A DNA stretch of 64,000 nt, taken from positions 1-64,000 of the forward strand of contig NZ_FKBR01000046.1 of NCBI RefSeq assembly GCF_900078335.1, given 5' to 3'. Origin of the DNA: Bordetella trematum. Lineage in GTDB: Bacteria > Pseudomonadota > Gammaproteobacteria > Burkholderiales > Burkholderiaceae_B. Shown piece after piece: positions 52,921 to 60,826 of this stretch (its first letter is position 1; each line of letters begins with the position of its first letter). Made by a program: the position numbers and the translations under genes. A model generated the notes under the pieces. It worked only from the letters and a program-made list of their open reading frames with translations. It searched no databases and had not been told where the DNA came from.

Positions 52921-53741
52921 TGCCCGCCATGAAATTCATCCACCTGACCGACACCCACCTGATTGCCGACGGCGGCGAACTGTACGGCACCAATCCCAAG
53001 ACGCGCCTGCGTCAGGCCGTGCAACATATCCTGGCCCACCAGGCCGATGCCCAGGCCGTGGTCATCACCGGCGACCTGACCCACTACGGGCATGCGCCGG
53101 CCTATGCCCATCTGCGCGAGTGCCTGGCGCCGCTGCCCATGCCCGTGCACCTCATCCTGGGCAACCACGACAACCGCCTGGTGTTTCAACAGGCCTTCGC
53201 CGGCACGCCGCAGGACGACGCGGGCTTCGTGCAATACGCCCGGGACTTCGGCCCCTATCGCGCCCTGTTCCTGGACACCAACGAGCCCGGCGTGTCCTGG
53301 GGCGTATTCTGCACGCGACGCGCGGCCTGGCTGCGCGAGCAGCTGCAAGGCTCGCCGCAACCGGTGCTGCTCTTCATGCACCATCCCTTCTTTCCCATCG
53401 GCATCCCGAGCATGGACGCCATCTCGCTGCGCGACACCGCTGCCTTCATGGCCGCCATCGACGGTCACGAGCACCGTATCCGGCAAGTGTTTTTCGGGCA
53501 CATCCACCGCCCGATCTGCGGCGTCTTCCGCGGCATGCCGTACTCGACCCTGCGCGGCACCAACCATCAGGTGGCGCTGGATCTGGGCGGCGATGCGCAG
53601 GTGATCGTCGGCGCACACGAGCCGCCGCAATACGGCGTGGTGCTGCTCAGCCCCGACCAGGTGCTGATCCACGCCGAGGACTATCTGGACGCCGGCGGGC
53701 GCTACCTGCTGCACGAGATGCATCCGCAGCAGGCGGCCTGA
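52920..53741 (+). CDS. Metallophosphodiesterase (GpdQ/CpdA class III)
   Basis: A 273-residue calcineurin-fold protein starting at ATG 52920, which overlaps the upstream stop (TGATG). Metal-binding motifs are all present: HLTDTHL (D-x-H), TGDLTHYG, LGNHDNRL, MHHPFFP and GHIHRPICG. Family members hydrolyse cyclic nucleotides or glycerophosphodiesters. Translationally coupled to the binding protein, which favours glycerophosphodiester use by the imported compound. Confidence 0.9.
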   Translation: MPAMKFIHLTDTHLIADGGELYGTNPKTRLRQAVQHILAHQADAQAVVITGDLTHYGHAPAYAHLRECLAPLPMPVHLILGNHDNRLVFQQAFAGTPQDDAGFVQYARDFGPYRALFLDTNEPGVSWGVFCTRRAAWLREQLQGSPQPVLLFMHHPFFPIGIPSMDAISLRDTAAFMAAIDGHEHRIRQVFFGHIHRPICGVFRGMPYSTLRGTNHQVALDLGGDAQVIVGAHEPPQYGVVLLSPDQVLIHAEDYLDAGGRYLLHEMHPQQAA

Positions 53742-53789
53742 GGCGCAGAGCGCTACAGTGGGGCTTTGCCTGCACAAGGAAAGCCCCAT

Positions 53790-54410
53790 ATGGCCATCCG
53801 GGCAATCGCCTTCGATGTTTTCGGCACCCTGGTCCGCATCGCGCGGCCCCGGCGTCCCTACCGGCGGCTGCTGCGCCTGCTCCAGGCGCAGGGCCGCCCC
53901 CCGCAACCCGATGACGCCGCCCGCCTGATGGCCCGGCCGTTGACGCTCGCACAGGCCGTCCAGGCCCTCGACGCGCGGCTGCCGCCGGCCACGCTCGCGG
54001 CGCTGCAGGCCGAACTGGACATCGAGCTCGCCTCCATCACCGCCTTTCCGGATACGGCGCTGGCGCTGCCTGCCTTGCGCGCGCGCGGTCTGCGCATCGC
54101 TCTGTGCTCCAACCTTGCGGCGCCCTACGGGCCGCCCGCGCTGGCCCGCCTGCCACTGCGGCCGGACTTCTGCGCCTGGTCGTATGCGGCCGGCGCGATC
54201 AAGCCGCAGGCCGCCATCTACACCTATCTGTGCGAAGGGCTGGGCTGCGCGCCCGACGAAGTCCTGATGATCGGCGACACCCCCAAGGCCGACCTCCACG
54301 GCCCGCGCGCCTTCGGCATGCAGGCCTGCCTGCTGGACAGGCAGGGGCGAGCCACGGCAGGCGCAACGCACCTGAGGTCATTGATGGAAGTGGAGGATAG
54401 GGTGGGCTGA
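53790..54410 (+). CDS. HAD-IA family hydrolase
   Basis: A 206-residue protein from ATG 53790 with AAGGAAAG upstream. Motif I is AIAFDVFGTLVRI, motif II IALCSN, motif III Lys in AIKPQAAIYTY and motif IV VLMIGDTPKADLHG. Similar to haloacid dehalogenase-like phosphatases; substrate unknown. Possibly the last gene of the Ugp-like operon (48-base gap) or independent. Confidence 0.85.
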   Translation: MAIRAIAFDVFGTLVRIARPRRPYRRLLRLLQAQGRPPQPDDAARLMARPLTLAQAVQALDARLPPATLAALQAELDIELASITAFPDTALALPALRARGLRIALCSNLAAPYGPPALARLPLRPDFCAWSYAAGAIKPQAAIYTYLCEGLGCAPDEVLMIGDTPKADLHGPRAFGMQACLLDRQGRATAGATHLRSLMEVEDRVG

Positions 54411-54426
54411 TCCGCTTGCCGCAGCG

Positions 54427-54954
54427 TCAGGCGCGGCGCGCCTGCAGCCAGTGCCGCAGCGCATCATTCATGCGCATCTGCCAGCCCGGCCCGCTCGCCT
54501 GGAAAGCATTGACGATGTCGTCGTCCAGACGAACCGTCACCTGCACCTGGGCGCGCTCGCTGGCCGGCTCGACGGCGCGCTGCATCTGCTTGAGATCGCC
54601 CGCGCTCAGTTCATAGGTATCGGGATCGGCCTCGATACCGCGATCGATGGCCGTGTCTTCGTCATCGGTGGGCACCTGGGTGCCCGGCTTGAGGTCGGTG
54701 TACTGATGCACTTCACGCGACGTGGCCGGCCGCAGGCTGATGATGTGACGCTCCTGCTTGCGGTCCACGCAGACAATCACATGCAACTGCTGGCCGATAT
54801 AGCCGATCGCGATCATGCGGCGCTCGCCGTAGCCGCGCCGTGTATCTTCGCGCACCAGCGCCTCTTGCCACTCAAACCGCTGCGCCTCGGCCAGCGACAC
54901 GCCGTGCTTGCGCTGGTTGCTACTGTCTTTGGCGGGGTCAAATGTAATTTCCAT
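54427..54954 (-). CDS. BrnT-BrnA toxin-antitoxin fusion protein
   Basis: One 175-codon frame from ATG 54954 encodes both partners. Residues 1-90 are BrnT-like (MEITFDPAKDSSNQRKHGVS, AEAQRFEWQEALVREDTRRG, RMIAIGYIGQQLHVIVCVD, ERHIISLRPATSREVHQY), the RNase toxin of the type II family. Residues 91-175 are BrnA-like (DEDTAIDRGIEADPDTYELS, AQVQVTVRLDDDIVNAFQAS, GPGWQMRMNDALRHWLQARR), with the ribbon-helix-helix DNA-binding end. In known loci they are separate overlapping genes with BrnA second. A TATCG-TAA-CGATA palindrome sits at the start. Either a true fusion or a frame restored by an indel; the toxin residues look intact. Confidence 0.75.
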   Translation of the reverse strand: MEITFDPAKDSSNQRKHGVSLAEAQRFEWQEALVREDTRRGYGERRMIAIGYIGQQLHVIVCVDRKQERHIISLRPATSREVHQYTDLKPGTQVPTDDEDTAIDRGIEADPDTYELSAGDLKQMQRAVEPASERAQVQVTVRLDDDIVNAFQASGPGWQMRMNDALRHWLQARRA

Positions 54955-54959
54955 GGGCC

Positions 54960-54972
54960 TATCGTAACGATA
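54960..54972. promoter_or_regulatory. Operator-like palindrome at the BrnT-BrnA start
   Basis: TATCG-TAA-CGATA is a perfect inverted repeat five bases before the ATG, an appropriate place for autorepression by the ribbon-helix-helix BrnA moiety. Confidence 0.4.
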
Positions 54973-55085
54973 AGCCGCCCCCCTAGGCAACGTACATGAC
55001 CATGCTGCAGCGCCCTATGCGGCGCCCCAGCCACGCTTGGGCGTAGCAATCTGTCGCAATCGTCGCCTGCGCGGAAAGTCAAGCC

Positions 55086-56264
55086 TCAATCGGGCTTGCC
55101 GGCAAAAAGATTGTCAACAAAAGCCTGGTCGATTTTCTCGCCCGCGAGGGTGCGCGCCAGCAGCTCGCCCACCAGTTGCTGGAGCGAAAACACGATGTCC
55201 GGCTGGACCCGGCGAAGCTTGTCCAGATGCTCGGGCGAGTTGGCTACCGCCACCGTCTTGGTGTCGGGTGCGCCCACGTCCTTGGCGGCCAGGACGATGA
55301 AGGCGTTGTCGGCATCATCGTCGCGCAGCGCCAGCACGTAGTTGGCCTTGGGCGCGCCGGCCTCGACCAGCACGCTGGACTTGGTGGCGTCGCCGATGAT
55401 CAGGTCGGCCTGCTCGGGATAGCTGTGCGCCACGCCTTCGGGCACGATCACGGTCACGGGGTAGCCGCGCTCGCGCAGCACCGGATAGACGGAAGACGCC
55501 AGCGCCGAAGCCCCGACGAGAATGATGTGGTCATGGCGCATGGCGTGAGCAATCCTGCCTTTGATGATGCGTTTGACGTTGCCACCGATCAGCGGGCCGG
55601 CAATGGCGCTGATGGAGGTGGCGAACACGGTGATGCCCAGAATGATGATGGACAAGGTGAAATAGCGCGCCGTGACGCTTTGCGGCACGATGTCGCCGTA
55701 GCCCACGGTAGACATGGTGACCACCGAGAAATACACCGCGTTCGGCAGGCTGTTGATGGCCGGGCCGAATTGCTCGCCCAGATACAGGCTGCCGAAAATG
55801 GCATAGGCCAGCAGCGAACAGATCGCGATGACCGTAAAGAGACTGCCTGCCGCCAGGCTGGCGCGATTGAAGCGCGACCAGTTCAGCAACAGCAGCAGAA
55901 AGGCCACCAGGTTATAGATTTCCAGGAAGCGGCTGGCGCTGCCCATGTAGCCCAGGATGCCGATGGTGAACAGCATCAACAACGAGAAGGCCCAGGCGAT
56001 GCGCGCGCGCAGCAGCAACCCCAGCGCCATCAGGATGAGCCCCATGCCCAGCAGGGTGCGCGGCGCATCCAGCAGGCCGACGGCGTCGATCGCCTCGCGC
56101 CAGGTATCGAAGCTGGACAGGAAAGCGAAGTTGGGACGCCCGGCGCTTTCGAACACCGACACCAGGTGCAGATAGCCGCTCAGGGCGACCAGGATCGCCA
56201 GCCACAGGTGGGCCGGCAGGTAGCGCGCAAGCCGGGTTCGCAGCTTCTTTGCCATCGTCGTCAT
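55086..56264 (-). CDS. Potassium channel with RCK/TrkA-N domain
   Basis: A 392-residue protein with six transmembrane segments ending in the pore loop. The selectivity filter is TMSTVGYGDIVP. The C-terminal cytoplasmic part is a TrkA-N Rossmann domain (HIILVGASALASSVYPVL, QADLIIGDATKSSVLVEAG), the nucleotide-binding regulator of the Kch group. Probably a ligand-regulated potassium channel in the inner membrane. Confidence 0.9.
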   Translation of the reverse strand: MTTMAKKLRTRLARYLPAHLWLAILVALSGYLHLVSVFESAGRPNFAFLSSFDTWREAIDAVGLLDAPRTLLGMGLILMALGLLLRARIAWAFSLLMLFTIGILGYMGSASRFLEIYNLVAFLLLLLNWSRFNRASLAAGSLFTVIAICSLLAYAIFGSLYLGEQFGPAINSLPNAVYFSVVTMSTVGYGDIVPQSVTARYFTLSIIILGITVFATSISAIAGPLIGGNVKRIIKGRIAHAMRHDHIILVGASALASSVYPVLRERGYPVTVIVPEGVAHSYPEQADLIIGDATKSSVLVEAGAPKANYVLALRDDDADNAFIVLAAKDVGAPDTKTVAVANSPEHLDKLRRVQPDIVFSLQQLVGELLARTLAGEKIDQAFVDNLFAGKPD

Positions 56265-56346
56265 CGCAGAGTCCGTCGCCGCTCGAGTGTATCAGCGCCC
56301 GTCGGCCTGTCGCCGCCTGCCGCGCGCGCCATCGGACGGGCTCGCA

Positions 56347-57114
56347 TCAGGCCAGCGGCACGCCAGGCCGCGACGCCGAACGGCTGTCGGGCAGCGGCTG
56401 GCAGCCTTCGGGATGGTAGGTGTGCACCAGCGACAGCTTGACCTGGCCGCTGCGGTTCTGCTGAGCCGCGTGCAGGGTGCGGCAATGAAAGAACACCACA
56501 TCGCCCGGCTCCAGGTCGGGGCAGACCGCATTGGCGATCTCCTGTTGATTTTCGGGCAGATCGTCGCGGAAGAATTTCTGCGCGTCAAAGCGGCGCGGCT
56601 CGTAGTCGGCCACATGCGAACGCGGCAGAAAGAACAGCCCGCCGTTGTGGGGCTGCTCGGGGCCCAGCGCCAGCCAACAGGACACCAGATCACTGTCTGA
56701 AAACGACCAGTAGCGCACATCCTGGTGCCAGCCCGTCAGGCTGCCGTACATGGGATGCTTGGTCATGACGCAGTTATGGTGCACGGTCGAGAGCACCGGC
56801 TGACGGCCGTCATAGTAGGCGCGCAGCACCTGGGCGATGGCCGGGTTGGTGGCCCACCGGCGAAACGCCGGCCCGCGGCCATAGGCATCGAGCAGGCGAC
56901 GCACCGTCATGCCGCCGTCGGCCTCGCGCGAGGCCGGCGCGCCGGGATAGCGCAGGTCGGCTTCGTACTCGAGCGGCGCGGCGGCGCGCTCCAGATCGTG
57001 GACGGCAGCCGCCCGCAGGGCCTGCACCTCATCGGGCGAGGCAAAGCCGCGGGCAACCACGAAACCCTGTTCACGCAACGCCGTGACCAGGCCGGCAACC
57101 GAAGGGGTAGACAT
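56347..57114 (-). CDS. Phytanoyl-CoA dioxygenase (PhyH) family protein
   Basis: A 255-residue protein from ATG 57114 (MSTPSVAGLVTALREQG). GWHQDVRYWSF supplies the iron-binding HxD, and DVVFFHCRTLHAA the distal His of the facial triad of Fe(II)/2-oxoglutarate dioxygenases; the 2-oxoglutarate Arg probably lies in the following PRSHV or QNRSGQ region. It hydroxylates an unknown substrate. Followed by the AI-2E family gene, same strand but 83 bases apart. Confidence 0.85.
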   Translation of the reverse strand: MSTPSVAGLVTALREQGFVVARGFASPDEVQALRAAAVHDLERAAAPLEYEADLRYPGAPASREADGGMTVRRLLDAYGRGPAFRRWATNPAIAQVLRAYYDGRQPVLSTVHHNCVMTKHPMYGSLTGWHQDVRYWSFSDSDLVSCWLALGPEQPHNGGLFFLPRSHVADYEPRRFDAQKFFRDDLPENQQEIANAVCPDLEPGDVVFFHCRTLHAAQQNRSGQVKLSLVHTYHPEGCQPLPDSRSASRPGVPLA

Positions 57115-57197
57115 GGAAGTTCTCGAATGTGGCATGGGCGGATAGGCAGCGGCCGCAGCCAGCGCGGCCAGGCGGGAAAGCATACTCCTTTGCGGGA

Positions 57198-58286
57198 TCA
57201 ATCGGCCCGCCCGTCCCCATCCTGGCCATTGACGCGCTCGGTGTTGCGCACCCATTCGCGCCAGATGGCCACCAGCAGCGCCATCAGGACCGGGCCCACG
57301 AACAGCCCCACGATGCCCATGGTCTTGACCCCGCCCACCAGGCCGAAGAAGGTCGGCAGGAACGGCAGCTTGACCGGCCCGCCCACCAGACGCGGGCGCA
57401 GGGTCTTGTCCACGATGAACAGTTCCACCGTGCCCCAGACGAACAAGGCCAGCCCTGCCACCAGGTGTCCCGAGCCAACCAGATACAGCGACACCAGCGT
57501 GAACGACAACGGCGCCCCGCCCGGAATCAGCGCCATGAAACCGGTAATCACGCCCAGCAGCACCGGCGAAGGCACACCGGCCACCCAGTAGGCCACCCCC
57601 AGCACCACGCCTTCGCCCAGGGCGATCAGGCTCATGCCGGTGACCGTAGAGCTGACCGTGGCCGGCACCACGCGCGAGAACCGCTGCCAGCGCGAGGGCA
57701 GGATGCGTTCGCCCAGGATGTCGAGCTGCGCCACCATGCGGGTGCCATCCTTGTAGACGAAGAACAGCGTGATCAGCATGAACAGCAACGTGAGCAACCA
57801 CTGGAACACGTTGCCCGTGGCCGACAGCACCATGCGGTAGATATTGCCCAGATGCTCGCCGCTGACCATCTCCACCAGCGCGCCCAGGCCGTGAGGCTCG
57901 CCCAGATAGACCGTCCAGTAATGCGCCAGGCGCTCGCCCACCACCGGCAGCGACGACAGCCAGACCGGCACCGCCACGCCATTGCGGTTGGCCGCCAGCG
58001 CCCAGCCCAACAGGTTGCCGGCCTCCTTGATGGCGTAGGCCAGCGCCAGCGACAGCGGCACCACCAGCACCAGGATCACCGTGCACAGGGCAAGCGTGGC
58101 GGCCAGCGTGCTGCGGCCCTTGCAGAACGCCACCACGCGCTGATACAGCGGCCAGGTCGCCAGGCCGATGATGAGGGCGGCCAGCGCCGGCACCAGAAAG
58201 CCGCTCAGGAAATAAAGACCCGCCGCCACCACCAGCAACAGCAGCCATCGGGCGATCAGGTAGACGGGCAAAACAGGTTGCTGCAT
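57198..58286 (-). CDS. AI-2E family (YdiK/PerM-like) membrane protein
   Basis: A 362-residue protein with about eight hydrophobic segments, starting MQQPVLPVYLIARWLLLLVV. It has the TqsA/PerM family features VNWTFTLLFMLITLFFVYKDG-like (LTLLFMLITLFFVYKDGTRM), FMALIPGGAPLSF and RPRLVGGPVKLPFLPTFFGL near the C-terminus. Transport substrate unknown; named after a proposed role in autoinducer-2 export in E. coli. Confidence 0.85.
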   Translation of the reverse strand: MQQPVLPVYLIARWLLLLVVAAGLYFLSGFLVPALAALIIGLATWPLYQRVVAFCKGRSTLAATLALCTVILVLVVPLSLALAYAIKEAGNLLGWALAANRNGVAVPVWLSSLPVVGERLAHYWTVYLGEPHGLGALVEMVSGEHLGNIYRMVLSATGNVFQWLLTLLFMLITLFFVYKDGTRMVAQLDILGERILPSRWQRFSRVVPATVSSTVTGMSLIALGEGVVLGVAYWVAGVPSPVLLGVITGFMALIPGGAPLSFTLVSLYLVGSGHLVAGLALFVWGTVELFIVDKTLRPRLVGGPVKLPFLPTFFGLVGGVKTMGIVGLFVGPVLMALLVAIWREWVRNTERVNGQDGDGRAD

Positions 58287-58396
58287 AGACGTTGCGGCTC
58301 TTGTGGCGGGACGGACTTCCGCAATATACCCAGTTTTTCCCTCCTGCCCGGCACTGGGCGGACAGGTTTTTTCACGCCGCCCGCAGGCGCTCGCGT

Positions 58397-59419
58397 CTAC
58401 ATGATGGCTTCGGCGATGTCCTGGGTGGCCTGATGGCGTGCGGCATACTCGCCCGCCGGCAGGAGCACGGCCGGGGCAATGCCGCAGCCTGAGAAGTCCT
58501 TATCGTGCGCGCCATCGCCCGAGAGCAGCGGGCAGCGCGCGAACAGCTCTGCCACCCAATCCGAAAAGACCCGCACCTTGGGCGAGAGCTGGCGATGTTG
58601 CAGATACAGCAGCGAGATCGGCAGCGAGGGAGGCTGCCACTGCGGCAGGACTTCGACCAATTGGCCGCTGCGCAAATGAGGCAGCACCATGAACCGCGCC
58701 GTCTGGATCAGGCCAAAGCCCTGCAATCCGCAGGCCAGGTGCGCGCCCCAGTCATTGACCGACACCACGCCGCGCACCTCGGTGGCGCGCTCCTTGCCAT
58801 CGACCATGAAGGTCCAGCTGCAATTGCGGCCCGAGGACGAGAAGTAGTGCACCGCCTGATGGCTCTGCAGCGCCTCCAGCGATTGGGGCACGCCATGACG
58901 CTCCAGGTAGGAAGGCGCCGCGCAGGTCAGGGTCTGCATCACGCCGATGCGCCGCGCCACCAGGCTGGAGTCTTCCAGCTCGCCGATGCGGATGACGCAA
59001 TCGACCGCCTCCTGGACCAGATCGACGCGCCGGTCGCCCATGCCGATCACCAGTTCGATGTCGGGATGACGATCATGAAACTCGCACAGCGCAGGAATCA
59101 GGATGAGCTGGCCGATGCCCGCCGGCACGTCGATGCGCAAGCGCCCGCGCGGACGCAAGGCGGCATCCTGGAAGCAGGCTTCCGTTTCCTCGACCTCGGC
59201 CAGGATGCGGGTGGCGTGCTTGTAATAGGCCGCGCCATCCGGCGTCAGGCTGATGCGACGCGTCGTGCGGTTGAGCAGACGCACGCCCAGATGGCGCTCC
59301 AGGTTCTGGATCACGGTGGTGACGGTGGTGCGCGGCAGGGCCAGCCCGTCGGCGGCGCGCGTGAAACTGTTGGCTTCGACCACGCGGGCGAAGACCTGCA
59401 TGGCTTGAAAACGATCCAT
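58397..59419 (-). CDS. LysR-family transcriptional regulator
   Basis: A 340-residue LysR from ATG 59419 (MDRFQAMQVFARVVEANSFT). HTH residues RAADGLALPRTTVTTVIQNL and ERHLGVRLLNRTTRRISLTP; effector domain follows, with a longer than usual C-terminal tail. It is divergent from the RND pump genes and is the probable regulator of that efflux system. Confidence 0.92.
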   Translation of the reverse strand: MDRFQAMQVFARVVEANSFTRAADGLALPRTTVTTVIQNLERHLGVRLLNRTTRRISLTPDGAAYYKHATRILAEVEETEACFQDAALRPRGRLRIDVPAGIGQLILIPALCEFHDRHPDIELVIGMGDRRVDLVQEAVDCVIRIGELEDSSLVARRIGVMQTLTCAAPSYLERHGVPQSLEALQSHQAVHYFSSSGRNCSWTFMVDGKERATEVRGVVSVNDWGAHLACGLQGFGLIQTARFMVLPHLRSGQLVEVLPQWQPPSLPISLLYLQHRQLSPKVRVFSDWVAELFARCPLLSGDGAHDKDFSGCGIAPAVLLPAGEYAARHQATQDIAEAIM

Positions 59420-59641
59420 GGTGCGAGTCCTATCGCTGCAAGTTATCCCTAGGATACGAGAATTTCTCCGCTGATTGTACGCCCATGGCAAACAGTCATG
59501 CCGGAATACGATTGTTTATCCAGTCCGACAAAAAGCACAGAATTCGGCCCATCTGTCTCGATCCAGCGGATGGTTCCGTTCTCCGGGCGCCCTTGCGCCA
59601 TCCCGCCCGATCGCCCCCGACGCTTTCTCAAGGACATCCCC

Positions 59642-60805
59642 ATGACGTTGTCACGTCGCCGTATCGCTGTCGCCGTCGTTATCACGGGCCTGCTGCTGGG
59701 CACGGCCGCCCTGCGGCTGCAGGCTACCGCTGCCGCCCCGCCCGCCCCCGAGCCGCCCCAGGTGGAGGTGGCCCAGGCGCTGCAGCGCAGCATCACCGAT
59801 TCGCAGACCTACTCCGGGCGCCTGGAGGCCATCGACCAGATCGACATCCGCCCCCTGGTGTCCGGCACCCTGACCGGCGTGCACTTCGAAGATGGCGCGC
59901 TGGTTCGCAAAGGCGATCTGCTGTTTACCATCGACCCGCTGCCTTATGCCGCCGAGGTCGAGCGCGCGGCCGCCCAACTGGCCGAAGCGCGTGCCGGCAT
60001 GACCTACGCCAGCAGCGAGCTGGCGCGCGGGCGGCGGCTCCTGAACGAAAACGCCATCGCCCGGCGCGAGTTCGAAGAAAAGCAGAACGCCGAGCGCGCC
60101 GCCGCCGCGCGCCTGCAGGCGGCCCAGGCCGCCCTGGACACCGCCCGCCTGCACCTGGGCTACACCCGCATCACGGCGCCGGTCGACGGCCGGGTCTCGC
60201 GCGCCGAGATCACCGTGGGCAATGTGGTGGACGCCGGCGCCCAGGCCCGTCCCCTCACCACCCTGGTGTCGGTGGCCCGCATCTATGCGGCCTTCGAAGT
60301 CGACGAGCAGAGCTATCTGGCCCGCATCCAGCCGGCCCGCGCCCAGGGCCTGCCCGTCACCATCGACCTGGGCCTGGCCGACGAGGAAGGCTATTCGCGC
60401 CAGGGCGAGCTGCACTACGTCGACAACCGGCTGGACACCCGCTCGGGCACCATCCGGGTGCGCGCCGTGGTCGACAACCCCGACGCCACGCTGCTGCCCG
60501 GCCTCTATGCCAGGGTCCGCCTGACCGGCGGCGCGGCGCGCCAGGCCGTCCTCGTCGACGAGCGCGCCATCGGCACCGATCAGGACAGACGCTACGTCCT
60601 GGCGCTGGATGCGGAGGATCGCGTGGTCTACCGCCATGTCGTGCCGGGTTCGCACCAGGGCGGACTGCGCGAAATCGTGCAAGGCCTGGAACCCGGCGAA
60701 CGACTGGTCGTCAACGGCCTGCAACGCGTCCAACCCGGCATGCGCGTGGCGCCCCGCCTGGTGGCCATGGACCGCACGGCCGCCACCCTGGCCGCCCGGC
60801 CCTAG
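59642..60805 (+). CDS. RND efflux periplasmic adaptor (MFP) subunit
   Basis: A 387-residue protein from ATG 59642 with a signal-anchor (AVAVVITGLLLGTAALRL). The lipoyl half-motifs are GRLEAIDQIDIRPLVSGTLT and YTRITAPVDGRVSRAEITVG, the coiled-coil hairpin lies between (ERAAAQLAEARAGMTYASSE), and a beta-barrel and membrane-proximal domain follow. Links the RND pump to an outer membrane channel. It lies 21 bases before the pump gene; no outer membrane component is inside the window. Confidence 0.93.
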   Translation: MTLSRRRIAVAVVITGLLLGTAALRLQATAAAPPAPEPPQVEVAQALQRSITDSQTYSGRLEAIDQIDIRPLVSGTLTGVHFEDGALVRKGDLLFTIDPLPYAAEVERAAAQLAEARAGMTYASSELARGRRLLNENAIARREFEEKQNAERAAAARLQAAQAALDTARLHLGYTRITAPVDGRVSRAEITVGNVVDAGAQARPLTTLVSVARIYAAFEVDEQSYLARIQPARAQGLPVTIDLGLADEEGYSRQGELHYVDNRLDTRSGTIRVRAVVDNPDATLLPGLYARVRLTGGAARQAVLVDERAIGTDQDRRYVLALDAEDRVVYRHVVPGSHQGGLREIVQGLEPGERLVVNGLQRVQPGMRVAPRLVAMDRTAATLAARP

Positions 60806-60826
60806 CCCCGGCCTGCGGAGACCCCC

